Under the pieces are notes generated by a model. It worked only from the letters and a program-made list of their open reading frames with translations. It was not told where the DNA came from and did no database searches. This document shows, one piece after another, positions 1-9,744 of a DNA stretch of 64,000 nt. The position numbers were made by a program, and so were the translations under genes. Each line of letters opens with the position of its first letter. The stretch's first letter is position 1. The stretch comes from Kitasatospora sp. SolWspMP-SS2h (GTDB taxonomy: Bacteria; Actinomycetota; Actinomycetes; Streptomycetales; Streptomycetaceae), in the NCBI RefSeq assembly GCF_003259315.1, contig NZ_QLLT01000019.1:62001-126000 (forward strand), given 5' to 3'.

Positions 1-1506
1 GCCTGCGCCCCCGGCGGCCTGGCCGCCGAACCGTACGTGCGGGAGTCCCGCCGCCTGGCCCCGCCCGCGCCCGTCCGGCAGCAGGACCTGGAGCCCGTCC
101 CCGGCGCGGTCCGCGCCGCGAACCGGCCCGACAGCGGCGGCCTGGCGTTCTACCACATGGACCTGCACGCCCGGATCGGCCACCCGCAGTCGGCGTACTC
201 GCCCACCGCGCCGTTCCAGGTGCCGCTGTCGGCCCTGGTGGCGGGCAGCCCGCGCAACCTCCTGGCCGCCGCGAAGAACCTGGCGGCCACCCAGGCCGCC
301 GCGGCCGCCTACCGGGTGCACCACGGCGAATGGGCGGTCGGCGAGGCCGCCGGGACGCTCGCCGCGCAGTCCCTCGACCGGGCCCTCGAACCGGCCGAAC
401 TGCTCGACGAGCGACAGGAGTTGACGTCCCTCCAGCTCGCCCTCGCCCGGCGCGGCGTGCCGCTCGCCTGGCTGACCGACCTCGACCCGGCCGACCCGCT
501 GTTCGTCCCCGCCCACCTGCTCGCCGCCGCCGGCGGCCTCGGCGGAGCGCGCCTGGAGCGGCTGACCGCCGACCCCGAGGAGCCCGCCGACGTACGGGAC
601 CGGGCCGCGCTGGCCGCCGCCGCCGACCTGCTCGCCCCCGGAGCGGGCCGCGCCGCCGACCACCTGCCGGCCACCGCGCCCTGGCAGGACGTCGTCACCG
701 CGCTGGGCACGGCCGTCGAGCGCCTGCTCCCCGACACCCGCCGAGAGAGGCCGACCGTGCTCCCCGCCGCGCCGCCGCCGTGCCGCCCGCCCCTGCCGCC
801 CGACCTGGCCGGACGGCTCGTGGTCTCCTGCCAGGCGCTGCCCGGCGAGCCGCTGCACGGGCCGCAGTTCATGGCGCAGATGGCCGTCGCCGCGCACAGC
901 GGCGGCGCGGCCGCCGTGCGGATCAACGGCCCGGCCGACATCGCCGCCGTCCGGATGGCCGTCCCGCTCCCCGTCATCGGCCTGTGGAAGGACGGCGAGG
1001 ACGGCCCCTACATCACCCCGACCCTCGAACACGCCCTCGCCGTGGCCGAGGCCGGCGCCGACGTCGTCGCCCTGGACGGCACCGGCCGCCCCCGCCCCGA
1101 CGGCCGCACCCTCGCCGAGACGATCGAGGCGCTGCACGCCCGCGGCATCCCCGTCATGGCGGACGTCGCCACCCTGGAGGAGGGCCTGGCCGCGGCCGCC
1201 GCCGGGGCCGACCTGGTGGGCACCACCCTCTCCGGCTACACCCCCGACAGCCCCGACCAGGCCGGACCCGACCTGGCGCTGGTGCGCGCCCTCGCCGAGC
1301 GCCTCGACGTCCCCGTCGTGGCCGAAGGCCGCATCACCACCCCCGACGAAGCCGCCGCCGCCCTCGCCGCCGGCGCCCACACCGTCGTCGTCGGCGGCGC
1401 CATCACCCGCCCCGCCGCCCTGACCGCCCGCTTCGCCACCGCCCTCGCCACCGCCCGCACCGCCGCTCCCGCCACCGCCCGCACCGCCCCGGAGGACCAG
1501 CCGTGA
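1..1506 (+). CDS. nanE: FAD-dependent oxidoreductase C-terminus fused to ManNAc-6-phosphate 2-epimerase (5' partial)
   Basis: The frame is open from base 1, so the gene starts upstream of the window. The first about 240 residues match the C-terminal part of FAD_oxidored-type proteins: PYVRESRRL near residue 12, a [11 protein letters not shown] segment, and [11 protein letters not shown] followed by [10 protein letters not shown]. From about residue 255 the protein is a complete NanE barrel: [16 protein letters not shown], the lysine in [42 protein letters not shown] and [10 protein letters not shown]. NanE interconverts N-acetylmannosamine-6-P and GlcNAc-6-P in the cytosol. The fusion of the two parts is seen directly in one uninterrupted frame; what the oxidoreductase acts on is unknown. 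The stop overlaps the GH38 start (GTGA), so the two are probably co-translated. An in-frame GTG at 37 would give a truncated protein and is not favoured. Confidence 0.85.
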   Translation, partial: ACAPGGLAAEPYVRESRRLAPPAPVRQQDLEPVPGAVRAANRPDSGGLAFYHMDLHARIGHPQSAYSPTAPFQVPLSALVAGSPRNLLAAAKNLAATQAAAAAYRVHHGEWAVGEAAGTLAAQSLDRALEPAELLDERQELTSLQLALARRGVPLAWLTDLDPADPLFVPAHLLAAAGGLGGARLERLTADPEEPADVRDRAALAAAADLLAPGAGRAADHLPATAPWQDVVTALGTAVERLLPDTRRERPTVLPAAPPPCRPPLPPDLAGRLVVSCQALPGEPLHGPQFMAQMAVAAHSGGAAAVRINGPADIAAVRMAVPLPVIGLWKDGEDGPYITPTLEHALAVAEAGADVVALDGTGRPRPDGRTLAETIEALHARGIPVMADVATLEEGLAAAAAGADLVGTTLSGYTPDSPDQAGPDLALVRALAERLDVPVVAEGRITTPDEAAAALAAGAHTVVVGGAITRPAALTARFATALATARTAAPATARTAPEDQP

Positions 1507-4142
1507 CCACCACCCCGCCCGTGGACTGCCACGTCGTCACCCACGTGCACTGGGACCGCGAGTGGTACCGCCCGTTCGAGTCCTACCGCGCCCGCCTCGT
1601 CGAACTCGCCGAACGCGTCTGCGACGAACTCGACGACGGCCGGATGACCACCTTCCACCTGGACGGCCAGACCATCGTGCTCGCCGACGTCCAGGCGCTG
1701 CGCCCCGACCTCGCCGACCGGCTCGCCGCCCACGCCCGGGCCGGGCGTCTCACCCTCGGCCCCTGGCACGTGCTCGCCGACAACCAGCTCGTCTCCGGCG
1801 AGAACCTGGTGCGCAACCTGCTGACCGCCCGCCGCTGGGGCACCCGGGTCGGCGTGCTCGCCGACGTCGGCTACTGCCCCGACACCTTCGGCCACCCCGC
1901 CGACCTGCCGCGCATCCTCAACGGCTTCGGCATGGACACCGCCCTGGTGTGGCGCGGCGCCCCCGACGGCGTCGCCCGCTTCCACTGGCGCTCGCCCGAC
2001 GGCTCCCAGGTGCTGGCCGCCAACCAGGGCTACCACGCCGCCGAGGTGCTGTGGGCCGAACCCGACGGCGACACCGGCCGCGCCGCCCGCCTGGAGGACT
2101 TCCTCACCGCCGAACGCGACCGGCTGCCCGGCGGCCCCTGGCTGCTGATGAACGGCGGCGACCACCTCGCCCCCACCGACCCCGCCGGGGCGATCGCCGC
2201 CACCGCGCCCACCGCCGCCGAGCAGGGCGCCGCCCTGAGCGAGAGCACCCTGGCGGCGTTCTTCGCCGCCGCCCGCGAGGCCGCCGAGGCGGGCGGCGTC
2301 CCGCTGGTCGAAGGACCGCTGCGCCACCGACCCGGCCGGCTCACCTTCCTGCTCCCCGGCACCTTCTCGGCCCGCACCTACCTCAAGCAGGCCAACGCCG
2401 CCGCCCAGACCGACCTGGAGCGCTGGGCCGAACCCCTGCTGGCACTGCACGCCCCCGGCGACGCCACCCTGGCCGCCGAACTGCGCCACGCCTGGGAACT
2501 GCTGCTGCGCAACGCCCCGCACGACTCGATCTGCGGCTGCAGCGTGGACGAGGTGCACCGGGAGAACGAGGTCCGCTTCGAGCGGGTCCGGCAGACCGCC
2601 GACCACCTGGTGCTGCGCGCCCTGGGCGCCGCCGGCCTGGACACCCGCCGCTACGGTGACCCGGAGACCGAACGGGCCGCCTTCGCCGTCCTCAACCCGC
2701 ACCCGTGCCCGCACACCGGCCCCGTCACCGTCGAGCTGCTGACCGCGCCCGGCCGCCACCCGCAGTCCGTCACCGGCCCGGACGGCACCCCCGTCCCGTT
2801 CGAGAGTGAACTCCTCGGTGAGGAGACCGCGTTCGAGGCCGACCTCGACCTGCTCCCGGACTCCCGCCCCGCCCTGCGCCACCGCCTGCACCTGCTGGCC
2901 GCCGACGTGCCCGCCCTCGGCCACGCCGTGCACACCGTCGCCCTCGGCGACACCCCGCGGCCGGACGCGGGCGCCACCGTCGAGGAGGGCGAGCGCACCC
3001 TGCCGCTGGCCGACGGCGCCACCCTGACCGCCCAGGACGACGCCGCACTCACCCTGCTGCTGGCCGACGGCACCCGACTGCCGGGTCTGGCCGCCCTGTG
3101 GGACGACGGCGACCGGGGCGACACCTACAACTTCGACCCCGTCCCGCACGACGTGCCCCGCGCCCCGCGCCTGCTGGCCGCCCGCCGCCGCACCTCCGCG
3201 GTGCGCACCGTGCTGGAGCTCGACGCGGTGATCGAGCTGCCGACCGGCCTCACCGCCGACCGCGCCACCCGCACGGCCGGCACGGTCGGGATCCCGCTCA
3301 CGGTCACCGTCGCGCACTGGCCCGGCCACGACGGCCCGCTGCGCTGGAACGTGACCTTCGACAACACCGCCGACGACCACCGGCTCCGGGTCCACTTCCC
3401 GACCCCGGCCCCGTCCGCCCGCTGGAGCGCCGACACCCACTACAGCCTGCTCGACCACCCGGTCGGCCCCGACCTCGGCCCGCTGCCCACCGAGCGCGCC
3501 CACGAGGCCGAGTACGGCTGCGTCCCCGTGCAGAGCGTCTCCGCGATCGGCGACGGCGAGCTGCGGATCGCCGTCGCCGCCGCCGGACTGCCCGAACGCA
3601 CCGGCCTGGCCGCCGAGTTCAGCCCCTCCGGGCAGGACGAGCTGGTGGTCACCCTGCTGCGTTCGGTCGGCTGGCTCTCCCGCTTCGACCTGAACGCCCG
3701 CACCACCGGCGCGGGCCCGATGATGGCCACCCCCGAAGCCCAGTGCCGCCGACGGCACTCCTTCGACCTGGCGCTGGCCGTCGGCGCCCCCGTCGCCACC
3801 GACGCCGACCTGGTCGACCTGGCCGAGGCCGCCACCGTGCCGCTGCGCGCCGCCCAACTGCGCCCCGGCACCGCCCCCGCGGCGACCGGCACCCCCGGTC
3901 TGCGGGTGCGGGGCGCCCGGATGACCGCCCTCAAGGGCGCGGAGGACGGCGACGGCCTGGTGCTCCGCCTGTCCAACCCCACCGGGCGGGAGGCCGCCGC
4001 AGAGGTCGAACTCCCCGACGGCTGGCGGGCCGCACCGGTCCGCCTGGACGAGTCGCCCGCCGGCGACCCGTACCCGGCCGGTGCCCTCGCCCTGGGCCTG
4101 GCGCCGTACGCCTTGGTCAGCCTGCGGTTGACCCGGCCCTGA
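1503..4142 (+). CDS. Glycoside hydrolase family 38 alpha-mannosidase
   Basis: Predicted 879-residue alpha-mannosidase of the MngB-like GH38 type, hydrolysing terminal alpha-mannosides. Family marks are [10 protein letters not shown] near residues 14-23 (metal-binding His/Asp), [12 protein letters not shown] near 123-134 (the Asp is the expected nucleophile region), and [13 protein letters not shown] near 340-352. They are followed by the long beta-rich C-terminal domains usual for the family. No signal peptide is visible, so it should act in the cytosol on imported oligosaccharides. The GTG start at 1503 is set by the 4-base overlap with the upstream stop, with GGAGGA just before it. Pairing with NanE suggests an operon for mannose- or ManNAc-containing glycans (inference). 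The family is certain; the substrate linkage is not. Confidence 0.9.
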   Translation: MTTTPPVDCHVVTHVHWDREWYRPFESYRARLVELAERVCDELDDGRMTTFHLDGQTIVLADVQALRPDLADRLAAHARAGRLTLGPWHVLADNQLVSGENLVRNLLTARRWGTRVGVLADVGYCPDTFGHPADLPRILNGFGMDTALVWRGAPDGVARFHWRSPDGSQVLAANQGYHAAEVLWAEPDGDTGRAARLEDFLTAERDRLPGGPWLLMNGGDHLAPTDPAGAIAATAPTAAEQGAALSESTLAAFFAAAREAAEAGGVPLVEGPLRHRPGRLTFLLPGTFSARTYLKQANAAAQTDLERWAEPLLALHAPGDATLAAELRHAWELLLRNAPHDSICGCSVDEVHRENEVRFERVRQTADHLVLRALGAAGLDTRRYGDPETERAAFAVLNPHPCPHTGPVTVELLTAPGRHPQSVTGPDGTPVPFESELLGEETAFEADLDLLPDSRPALRHRLHLLAADVPALGHAVHTVALGDTPRPDAGATVEEGERTLPLADGATLTAQDDAALTLLLADGTRLPGLAALWDDGDRGDTYNFDPVPHDVPRAPRLLAARRRTSAVRTVLELDAVIELPTGLTADRATRTAGTVGIPLTVTVAHWPGHDGPLRWNVTFDNTADDHRLRVHFPTPAPSARWSADTHYSLLDHPVGPDLGPLPTERAHEAEYGCVPVQSVSAIGDGELRIAVAAAGLPERTGLAAEFSPSGQDELVVTLLRSVGWLSRFDLNARTTGAGPMMATPEAQCRRRHSFDLALAVGAPVATDADLVDLAEAATVPLRAAQLRPGTAPAATGTPGLRVRGARMTALKGAEDGDGLVLRLSNPTGREAAAEVELPDGWRAAPVRLDESPAGDPYPAGALALGLAPYALVSLRLTRP

Positions 4143-4161
4143 CCCGCTGGACGCGGGCGCA

Positions 4162-4210
4162 CCGACGGGCCGCCCCACCCGCCCCGCAGCGGGAGGGAGC
4201 GGCCCGTCGG
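4162..4210. terminator. Hairpin between convergent GH38 and amylase genes
   Basis: CCGACGGGCCGC (4162-4173) pairs perfectly with GCGGCCCGTCGG (4199-4210), 12 bp. It lies between the GH38 stop (4142) and the amylase stop (4228), which are convergent, so it is probably a bidirectional terminator. There is no T-tract, as is common in streptomycetes. Confidence 0.65.
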
Positions 4211-4227
4211 CGTTCGTGGGCTCGCGG

Positions 4228-5673
4228 TCAGCCGCCCGCGCCCGTGTACAGGGCGACGGCGTCGCCCGCGCCGATGGTGGCGGTGAAGGTGCCGTTGGCG
4301 GCGACGGTGTACTTGGGGCCGCTGCAACCGCCGCCCGCGCCCGGGTCGCCGTGCTGGACGTCGCAGTAGCTCCCGGCGGGCAGCGAGGTCTGGAAGGTCC
4401 GGGTGAGCGCGCCGCTCTCGTGGTTGATGGCCACGTAGCCCTTGGATCCGCGGCCGAAGGCCATCGCGTTGTCGCCGTCGGACCACCAGTTGGTGACCGC
4501 GGTGCCGTTCACGGCGTTGCGGAAGCCGACCATGTTGGCGATCTGCCGCCAGGCGTGCTGGCACTTCCAGCCGTCCTGGTAGCAGGCCTTGACAGTGCCG
4601 CCGTTCGGCGGGCCGGCGTCGATGTCGCTGAACTCGTAGCCGGAGTAGACGTTGGGCGAGCCGTAGGGCCAGGCCAGCAGGTAGACGTTGGCGAGGGTGT
4701 AGGTGTTGCCGTACGTGTAGTTGAGGGTGGAGCCGTTGCGCTCGGTGTCCCAGTTGTCGGTGAAGGTGCGGGAGTTGGCGCTCGGCAGGTAGCCCGCGCC
4801 CCAGGAGTCGTTCCAGTTGCTCAGGTAGGCGAGTTTCTCGCCGGTGAAGATCCGCTTGAGGTCGTAGGCGCCCATGAAGGCGTCGACGTCGCCGGTGCCG
4901 GTGTACTCGGAGGGCTGCACGGCCTCGCCCGCGCCGTAGATGACCTCCTGCGCCCAGTAGATGCCCGGCTTGGTCAGCTTGGCCTTGATGGCGGCGAGGT
5001 CGCCGGAGGCGATGTGCTTGGCGGCGTCGATCCGGAAGCCGTCGACGCCCTTGGCGATCAGGCTGTTCAGGTAGGCGGCGATGGTGGAGCGGACGTAGTC
5101 GCTGCCGGTGTCGAGGTCCGCCAGCCCGGAGAGCTCGCAGTTCTGGACGTTGGTGCGGTCGGCGTAGTTCGAGATGTTCGTCCGGCAGGAATGGAAGTCC
5201 TGGTTCTGGTAGGAGCCGGGGTAGTTGTACTTGGTGTAGACCGTTCCGCCGGTGCCCGTGCCGGAGCCCGCGCTCATGTGGTTGACCACGGCGTCCGCGA
5301 CCACCTTCACCCCGGCGGCGTGGCAGGTGCTGACCATGGCGCCGAAGGCGTTGGCGTCGCCCAGCCGCCCGGCGATCCTGTAGCTGACCGGCTGGTAGGA
5401 CGTCCACCACTGGCCGCCCTGGATGTGCTCCTGCGGGGGCGACACCTCGACGTAGCCGTAGCCCTTGGGGCCCAGCACGTTGGTGCACTCCTTCGCCACG
5501 GAGGCGTAGGACCACTCGAACAGGGTGGCGGTGACGGTCCTGCTGCCGGGCGTGGCGGCAGCGGCCTCGGTGGGGGCGGTGGCCAGGCCGGTCGCCGCGG
5601 TGACGGCGGCCAGGGCCGCGGCGGTGAGCGCGGCCCGGCGCCGGTGGCGGGGCGCGGGGGTGGGGTGGTCCAC
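4228..5673 (-). CDS. Secreted GH13 alpha-amylase
   Basis: Predicted 481-residue extracellular alpha-amylase (EC 3.2.1.1). The GTG at 5673 is chosen because AGGAG precedes it by four bases and it opens a twin-arginine/hydrophobic signal (RHRRR, then an Ala/Leu-rich stretch ending near PTEAAAAT). GH13 regions are present in order: I, DAVVNH (about 127-132); [11 protein letters not shown] with the nucleophile Asp (about 210-218); III, AQEVIYG with the acid/base Glu (about 240-246); [11 protein letters not shown] (about 303-311). Region IV has Trp where many amylases have His. The C-terminal part is a beta-sandwich domain C; I see no starch-binding CBM20. The open frame extends 5' of 5673, but that part covers the operator region and is not expected to be translated. 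The upstream operator repeats suggest maltose/starch control. Confidence 0.92.
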   Translation of the reverse strand: MDHPTPAPRHRRRAALTAAALAAVTAATGLATAPTEAAAATPGSRTVTATLFEWSYASVAKECTNVLGPKGYGYVEVSPPQEHIQGGQWWTSYQPVSYRIAGRLGDANAFGAMVSTCHAAGVKVVADAVVNHMSAGSGTGTGGTVYTKYNYPGSYQNQDFHSCRTNISNYADRTNVQNCELSGLADLDTGSDYVRSTIAAYLNSLIAKGVDGFRIDAAKHIASGDLAAIKAKLTKPGIYWAQEVIYGAGEAVQPSEYTGTGDVDAFMGAYDLKRIFTGEKLAYLSNWNDSWGAGYLPSANSRTFTDNWDTERNGSTLNYTYGNTYTLANVYLLAWPYGSPNVYSGYEFSDIDAGPPNGGTVKACYQDGWKCQHAWRQIANMVGFRNAVNGTAVTNWWSDGDNAMAFGRGSKGYVAINHESGALTRTFQTSLPAGSYCDVQHGDPGAGGGCSGPKYTVAANGTFTATIGAGDAVALYTGAGG

Positions 5674-5707
5674 GGGGTCTCCTGGTGGGGTGGGAGCCGG
5701 AGTGTGC

Positions 5708-5769
5708 GGAAACGTTTCGGCTTGCGGGGAGTTGCTGCAAGTTCTCTGCAACTTGCCGGAAACATTTGC
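5708..5769 (-). promoter_or_regulatory. Amylase promoter region with LacI-type palindrome and TTGCAG repeats
   Basis: Upstream of the amylase start lies a perfect 10-bp palindrome, GAAACGTTTC (5709-5718), of the CG-centred kind bound by LacI-family repressors. A second, degenerate copy, GGAAACATTTGC, is at 5758-5769. Between them, reading on the minus strand, TTGCAG occurs twice, 11 bp apart (5735-5740 and 5746-5751 on the plus strand as CTGCAA). Repeats of this sort are known upstream of Streptomyces amylase genes controlled by the LacI-family regulator MalR/Reg1. The sites are seen; the regulator is inferred. Confidence 0.6.
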
Positions 5770-5984
5770 GGCAGCGCAGAACGTACGACCCGCCGACGGC
5801 ACCGTCAAGGGTTCCCGCCGACCCCGGCCGGTCACCCTCCGGAGGGAACGCGCCCGCCCCGCACCCGGCCCGACGGCCCGTTCGCCGCGCCGCCGGGAGC
5901 GGAGGCGTTGTCATGACCGGTGCGCACGACGGCCGTTCTGTGCTATCACATCGAAGATCACCCGAACCGTCGAACGATCGGCCC

Positions 5985-7511
5985 ATGCCCCTCACCGTCC
6001 GCGACCTCCTGGCCATCCCCGCCCTGCGGTTGCACCTCGCCGCGGGGGCCGCCGGGCTGGGCCGCACGGTCGAGGCCGCCCACGCCTCCGAGGCCACCGA
6101 CCCGTCCGCCTGGCTGGAGGGCGGCGAAGTGGTCATGACCACCGGCCTATTGCTGGGTTCCGCCCCCGAGGACCTGGCCGCCTTCATCGGCGACCTCCAC
6201 CGGGCCGGCGCCGCCGCGCTCGTGCTCGGCCTCGGCCCCTCCCTGCCCCACCAGCAGATCCCGCCCGCCCTCGCCCGGGCCGCCGACCGGCACGGCCTCC
6301 CGCTGATCACCGTCCCCGAACGCACCTCGCCCGCCGCCGTCACCAAAGCCGTCTTCGACGCCCGCTCCGCCGAGGAACGCCGCCTGCTGGAGCGCACCCT
6401 GCGCACCCAGCGCCGCCTCACCGCGGCCGCGGCCTCCCCGGACGGCCTCGCCGACCTGCTCACCGCCTGGTACCGCGCCACCGGCGTCGCCGTCGTCGTC
6501 TGCGACGTGCTGGCCAGACCGCTCGGCGCCGCCGGGGCCGACGCCGCCGAGGTGCTGGCGGGCGCCGCCACGATCCTGGACGCCGTCGCCCTGCGCGGCC
6601 TGCGCGGCAGCGGCGGCGGCGAACTGCCGGCCGGCCCCGTGCACGCCCAGCCGCTCGGCGCCGCCCGGCTGCGCGGCTTCGTCGTGCTGGTCGGCGCGAG
6701 CACCGCCGAGACCCGGCTGCTGGGCAGCGTCCTGGTCTCGCTGCTCTCCGTCGAACTGGAACGCCGCCACCTCGCCGAGGAGCCCCACCGCCGCCACCGC
6801 ACCACCGTGCTCAGCCGGCTGTTCGCCGCCGACCTCAGCGCCTCCCGGGCCACCGCCCTGCTCTCCTCGGTCAACCTGTCGGCCGGGCCGCTGCGCGCCC
6901 TCGCCGTGCACGTCGCCGCCCGCGCCGACCATCCGGCCGGGACGGGCCGTCCCAGCGAGGCCGCCGAGACCGCCGCCGACCTGGCCCTGGCGATACCCGG
7001 CGGCCTCGCCCGCGCCGTCGGCACCACCGTCGAGGCCGTGGTGCCCGAGGGCACCGACGCGCTCGCCCTGCTCGCCCGCTTCGCCCCGGGCCGCCCGGCC
7101 GGCATCGGCCCCGCGGTCGCCCCCCAGCACGCCGCGCTCTCCCTGCGCCAGGCCCACGCCCTGCTCCCGGCCAGCACCGAGGCCGGCCGCCCCGTCACCG
7201 CGGCCGAGGCCGGATCGGTGCGCCTGCTGCTCAGCCTGGGCAGCCCGGGACTGCTCGCCGCGTTCGCCGACACCGCGCTCGCCGCCCTCGACGCCGCCGA
7301 CCCCGACCACGAACTGACCGAGACCCTCCGGGTCTGGCTGGAGACCAACGGGAGCTGGGCCGAGACCTCCGCCCTGCTCGGCCTGCACCGGCACACCGTG
7401 CAGAACCGCATCGCCAAGATCGGCCGCCTGACCGGCCGCCCCATGGACCGCGCCGAGGACCGGGTCGACCTGTGGCTGGCCCTGCGCGCCCGCGAGGCGG
7501 CCGCGTTCTGA
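5985..7511 (+). CDS. PucR family transcriptional regulator
   Basis: Predicted 508-residue cytosolic DNA-binding regulator. The N-terminus (MPLTVRDLLAIPAL, then EVVMTTGLLL and the region through VTKAVFDA) is the PucR N-terminal domain. The last about 60 residues carry the PucR C-terminal helix-turn-helix: TLRVWLETNGSWAETSALLGLH followed by HTVQNRIAKI (about 447-480). The ATG at 5985 is chosen because the PucR domain begins immediately; upstream in-frame codons cover the shared promoter region with the amylase. The gene is divergent from the amylase and convergent with the M20 peptidase. PucR proteins often control nitrogen or amino-acid catabolism, so the neighbouring peptidase operon is a plausible target (inference). 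Confidence 0.88.
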   Translation: MPLTVRDLLAIPALRLHLAAGAAGLGRTVEAAHASEATDPSAWLEGGEVVMTTGLLLGSAPEDLAAFIGDLHRAGAAALVLGLGPSLPHQQIPPALARAADRHGLPLITVPERTSPAAVTKAVFDARSAEERRLLERTLRTQRRLTAAAASPDGLADLLTAWYRATGVAVVVCDVLARPLGAAGADAAEVLAGAATILDAVALRGLRGSGGGELPAGPVHAQPLGAARLRGFVVLVGASTAETRLLGSVLVSLLSVELERRHLAEEPHRRHRTTVLSRLFAADLSASRATALLSSVNLSAGPLRALAVHVAARADHPAGTGRPSEAAETAADLALAIPGGLARAVGTTVEAVVPEGTDALALLARFAPGRPAGIGPAVAPQHAALSLRQAHALLPASTEAGRPVTAAEAGSVRLLLSLGSPGLLAAFADTALAALDAADPDHELTETLRVWLETNGSWAETSALLGLHRHTVQNRIAKIGRLTGRPMDRAEDRVDLWLALRAREAAAF

Positions 7512-7518
7512 CGCCCCC

Positions 7519-8874
7519 TCAGTACGTCCGCAGGAAGCGGTCCAGCACCCGGACGCCGAAGCCCAGCCCGGCGGCGGGCACCCGCTCGTCCGCGCCGTGG
7601 AACATGCCGTAGTAGTGCAGCGCCGGGTCCAGCAGCAGCGGGGCGAAGCCGTACGAGCGGACGCCCAGCCGGGCGAAGGACTTGGCGTCGGTGCCGCCCG
7701 ACATCACGAACGGCACCGGCCGGGCCAGCGGGTCCTCGGCGCGCAGCGCGCCGGCCATCGCCGCGAACGCCGGGCCCTCGTGGTCGGCGGCCACCGCGTC
7801 CTCGCAGTTGATGAACTCCCGGGTGACGCCCGGGCCGAGCAGGCGGTCCACGGTGGCCAGGAACTCCTCCCGGTGGCCGGGCAGGAAACGGCCGTCCACC
7901 TCGGCGTGCGCCCGGCCGGGGACGACGTTGACCTTGCCGCCCGCCACCAGCACCGTCGGGTTGGCCGAGTCGCGCACCGTGCAGTCGAACAGCTCGCCGA
8001 GCTGCCCGAGCCGGGCCGCCTCCTCCTCCAGCCGGGACCGGTCGATGCGCAGACCCAACTCCCGCTCCAGGGCGGACAGCAGGGCCTCCACGGGCGGCGT
8101 CGGCGCGGTCGGCCAGCGGTGCGCGGCCAGCCGGGACAGGCCGTGCACCAGGGTCGCCACCGCGTTGTCCGGGTTCTGCTTGGAGCCGTGCCCGGCCGTC
8201 CCCCGGGCGGTCAGCCGCATCCACGCGGTGCCCCGCTCGCCGACCGCCACCGGGTACACCCGCAGCTCCCGCCCGGCCTCCGGGCCGCGTTCCGGGCGGG
8301 CGGTGATCGAGAAGCCGCCGGACTCGCTGATCGCCTCCCGGCAGCCCTCGAACCACTCCCGGTGCCGGGCCACCACGAACCGGGAGCCGAAGTCGCCGGT
8401 CGACTCCTCGTCCGCGAGGAGCGCCAGCACCACGTCCCGCCGGGGCCGAACCCCGCTGCGGGCCCAGTGCCGCGCCAGCGCCAGCACCATCGCCACGGTG
8501 CCCTTCATGTCGACCGCGCCGCGGCCCCACAGGCAGCCGTCGGCCAGCTCCCCCGACAGCGGGTGGCGCGTCCAGTCGGCGGCGTCGAACGGGACGGCGT
8601 CCAGGTGGCCGTGGACCAGCAGCGGCGGCAGCGACGGGTCCTCGCCGCCGATCCGCGCCAGCACCGTGGTGCGGCGCGGCGCCGCCTCCACCAGGGTCGC
8701 GGCGATGCCCGCCGCGTCCAGCGCGGCGCCCGCGTACTCGGCGGCGGCCCGCTCGCCCGGGCCGGTGCCGTCCCCGGGGTTGGTGGTGTCGATGCGCAGC
8801 AGGTCGTGGCAGAGCCGGACGGCGTCGTCGCCCGCGGCGGCGAGGCCGGACTCGGGAGCGGGGGCGGTGGTCAT
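7519..8874 (-). CDS. M20/ArgE/DapE family metallopeptidase
   Basis: Predicted 451-residue zinc-dependent aminoacylase, dipeptidase or deacylase of family M20. Visible motifs: LLVHGHLDAVP (about 83-92, metal His and catalytic Asp), GRGAVDMKG (about 114-121, bridging Asp), ADEESTGDFGS (about 151-161, catalytic and metal Glu), and GGTDAKSFARLG near the C-terminus. A central lid/dimerisation domain includes GERGTAWMRLTARG. No signal peptide, so cytosolic. The ATG at 8874 is preceded by GGAAAGGA. It is the last gene of the peptidase operon running from 13.9 kb. Given LD-carboxypeptidase and D-aminopeptidase neighbours, cleavage of imported wall di/tripeptides is likely (inference); exact substrate unknown. 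Confidence 0.88.
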   Translation of the reverse strand: MTTAPAPESGLAAAGDDAVRLCHDLLRIDTTNPGDGTGPGERAAAEYAGAALDAAGIAATLVEAAPRRTTVLARIGGEDPSLPPLLVHGHLDAVPFDAADWTRHPLSGELADGCLWGRGAVDMKGTVAMVLALARHWARSGVRPRRDVVLALLADEESTGDFGSRFVVARHREWFEGCREAISESGGFSITARPERGPEAGRELRVYPVAVGERGTAWMRLTARGTAGHGSKQNPDNAVATLVHGLSRLAAHRWPTAPTPPVEALLSALERELGLRIDRSRLEEEAARLGQLGELFDCTVRDSANPTVLVAGGKVNVVPGRAHAEVDGRFLPGHREEFLATVDRLLGPGVTREFINCEDAVAADHEGPAFAAMAGALRAEDPLARPVPFVMSGGTDAKSFARLGVRSYGFAPLLLDPALHYYGMFHGADERVPAAGLGFGVRVLDRFLRTY

Positions 8875-8910
8875 GGGGCGGGTCCTTTCCGGGGCGGGAC
8901 GGCGGGGGTG

Positions 8911-9744
8911 TCAGCCGTAGTGGGCTTCCGCGGCGGACGCCGCCACGGTGGTGCACACCTTGAAGGCGCGGGCGCCGTCGGTGGCGCTCGGCGCGGTGTA
9001 GGCGACGGTGCGCGGGCCGGTCCGCTCCACCGTCGGCACCGCCTCCACCGCCGCCGCCTGGTGGGTGGCGTGGAAGGTCACCTCGAAGCGGTGCTCGCGC
9101 GGCACCCCGACCGGACGCCCCGCCGCGAGCGCGGCCCGCGCCGCGGCCGCGGCCTCCGCCTCGATCAGGGCGGCGCTGCGGGCCGGCGGCAGGCAGACCG
9201 CCGCGTACCGGCTGACCGCCCGCTTCACGGCGGCGGTCCGCGCCCCCGGTGCCCAGCGCCCGGCGGCCGCGCAGGTCAGGTCGTCCCCGGTGACCAGCAG
9301 CACCGGCACCCCGTGCTCGGCCGCGACCAGCGCGTTCATCCGGCCCTCGTCGGCGGCCTCGCCGTCGATCCGGAAGTCGACCAGGCCGGTGCCCAGGTAG
9401 GTGTGCGCGAGCACCCCCTCCTCGCCCGCGCCGGTGTGGTAGCCGAGCATCACCACGCCGTCCGCGTCCTGCACCCCGTGCATCATGCCCAGCGGCTTGT
9501 GACGGCCGGTCAGGAGCTCGGCGCGCTCGTCCAGGTCCTCGATCAGGACGTTGCGCTGCGTGTAGTGAGCCTCGTTGACCAGCACCTCGGTGGCGCCGCC
9601 CGCGAACAGCCCCGCCACGCAGGCGTTGACGTCGCCGGTCAGCAGGCGCCGCATCCGCTCCCAGGCCGCGGTGCCCGGCTCCACGTCGTCGGGCCAGGTG
9701 ACGCCGGTGGCGCCTTCCATGTCGGCGGAGATCATGACGCGCAC
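8911..9744 (-). CDS. dppA: M55 D-aminopeptidase
   Basis: Predicted 277-residue zinc D-aminopeptidase, releasing N-terminal D-amino acids such as D-Ala from small peptides. The GTG at 9744 is chosen because GGAAGGA lies nine bases upstream and because it places the zinc ligands at the numbering known for Bacillus DppA: Asp8 and Glu10 (SADMEG), His60 (NEAH), Glu133, with a His at 103 in GYHTG. The family forms a decameric self-compartmentalising ring. Its start overlaps the end of the LD-carboxypeptidase gene by 13 bases. In the wall-recycling context it would act on the D-Ala-D-Ala dipeptide or on D-amino-acid peptides from peptidoglycan stems. Confidence 0.92.
   Translation of the reverse strand: MRVMISADMEGATGVTWPDDVEPGTAAWERMRRLLTGDVNACVAGLFAGGATEVLVNEAHYTQRNVLIEDLDERAELLTGRHKPLGMMHGVQDADGVVMLGYHTGAGEEGVLAHTYLGTGLVDFRIDGEAADEGRMNALVAAEHGVPVLLVTGDDLTCAAAGRWAPGARTAAVKRAVSRYAAVCLPPARSAALIEAEAAAAARAALAAGRPVGVPREHRFEVTFHATHQAAAVEAVPTVERTGPRTVAYTAPSATDGARAFKVCTTVAASAAEAHYG

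Noticed and set aside
1236-4178. Long antisense frame opposite the GH38 gene
   Set aside because: Composition (Gly/Gln/Val-rich, repetitive) and lack of motifs mark it as a shadow of the real gene.
5674-5835. Longer N-terminus for the amylase from an upstream ATG at 5835
   Set aside because: The extension would cover the operator repeats, and the GTG at 5673 has a good ribosome site directly before a signal peptide.
3440-8956. Very long minus-strand reading frame spanning several genes
   Set aside because: It runs antisense to GH38 and PucR, is highly Arg/Ala/Gly/Pro-rich and shows no domain; it is a by-product of the high GC content.
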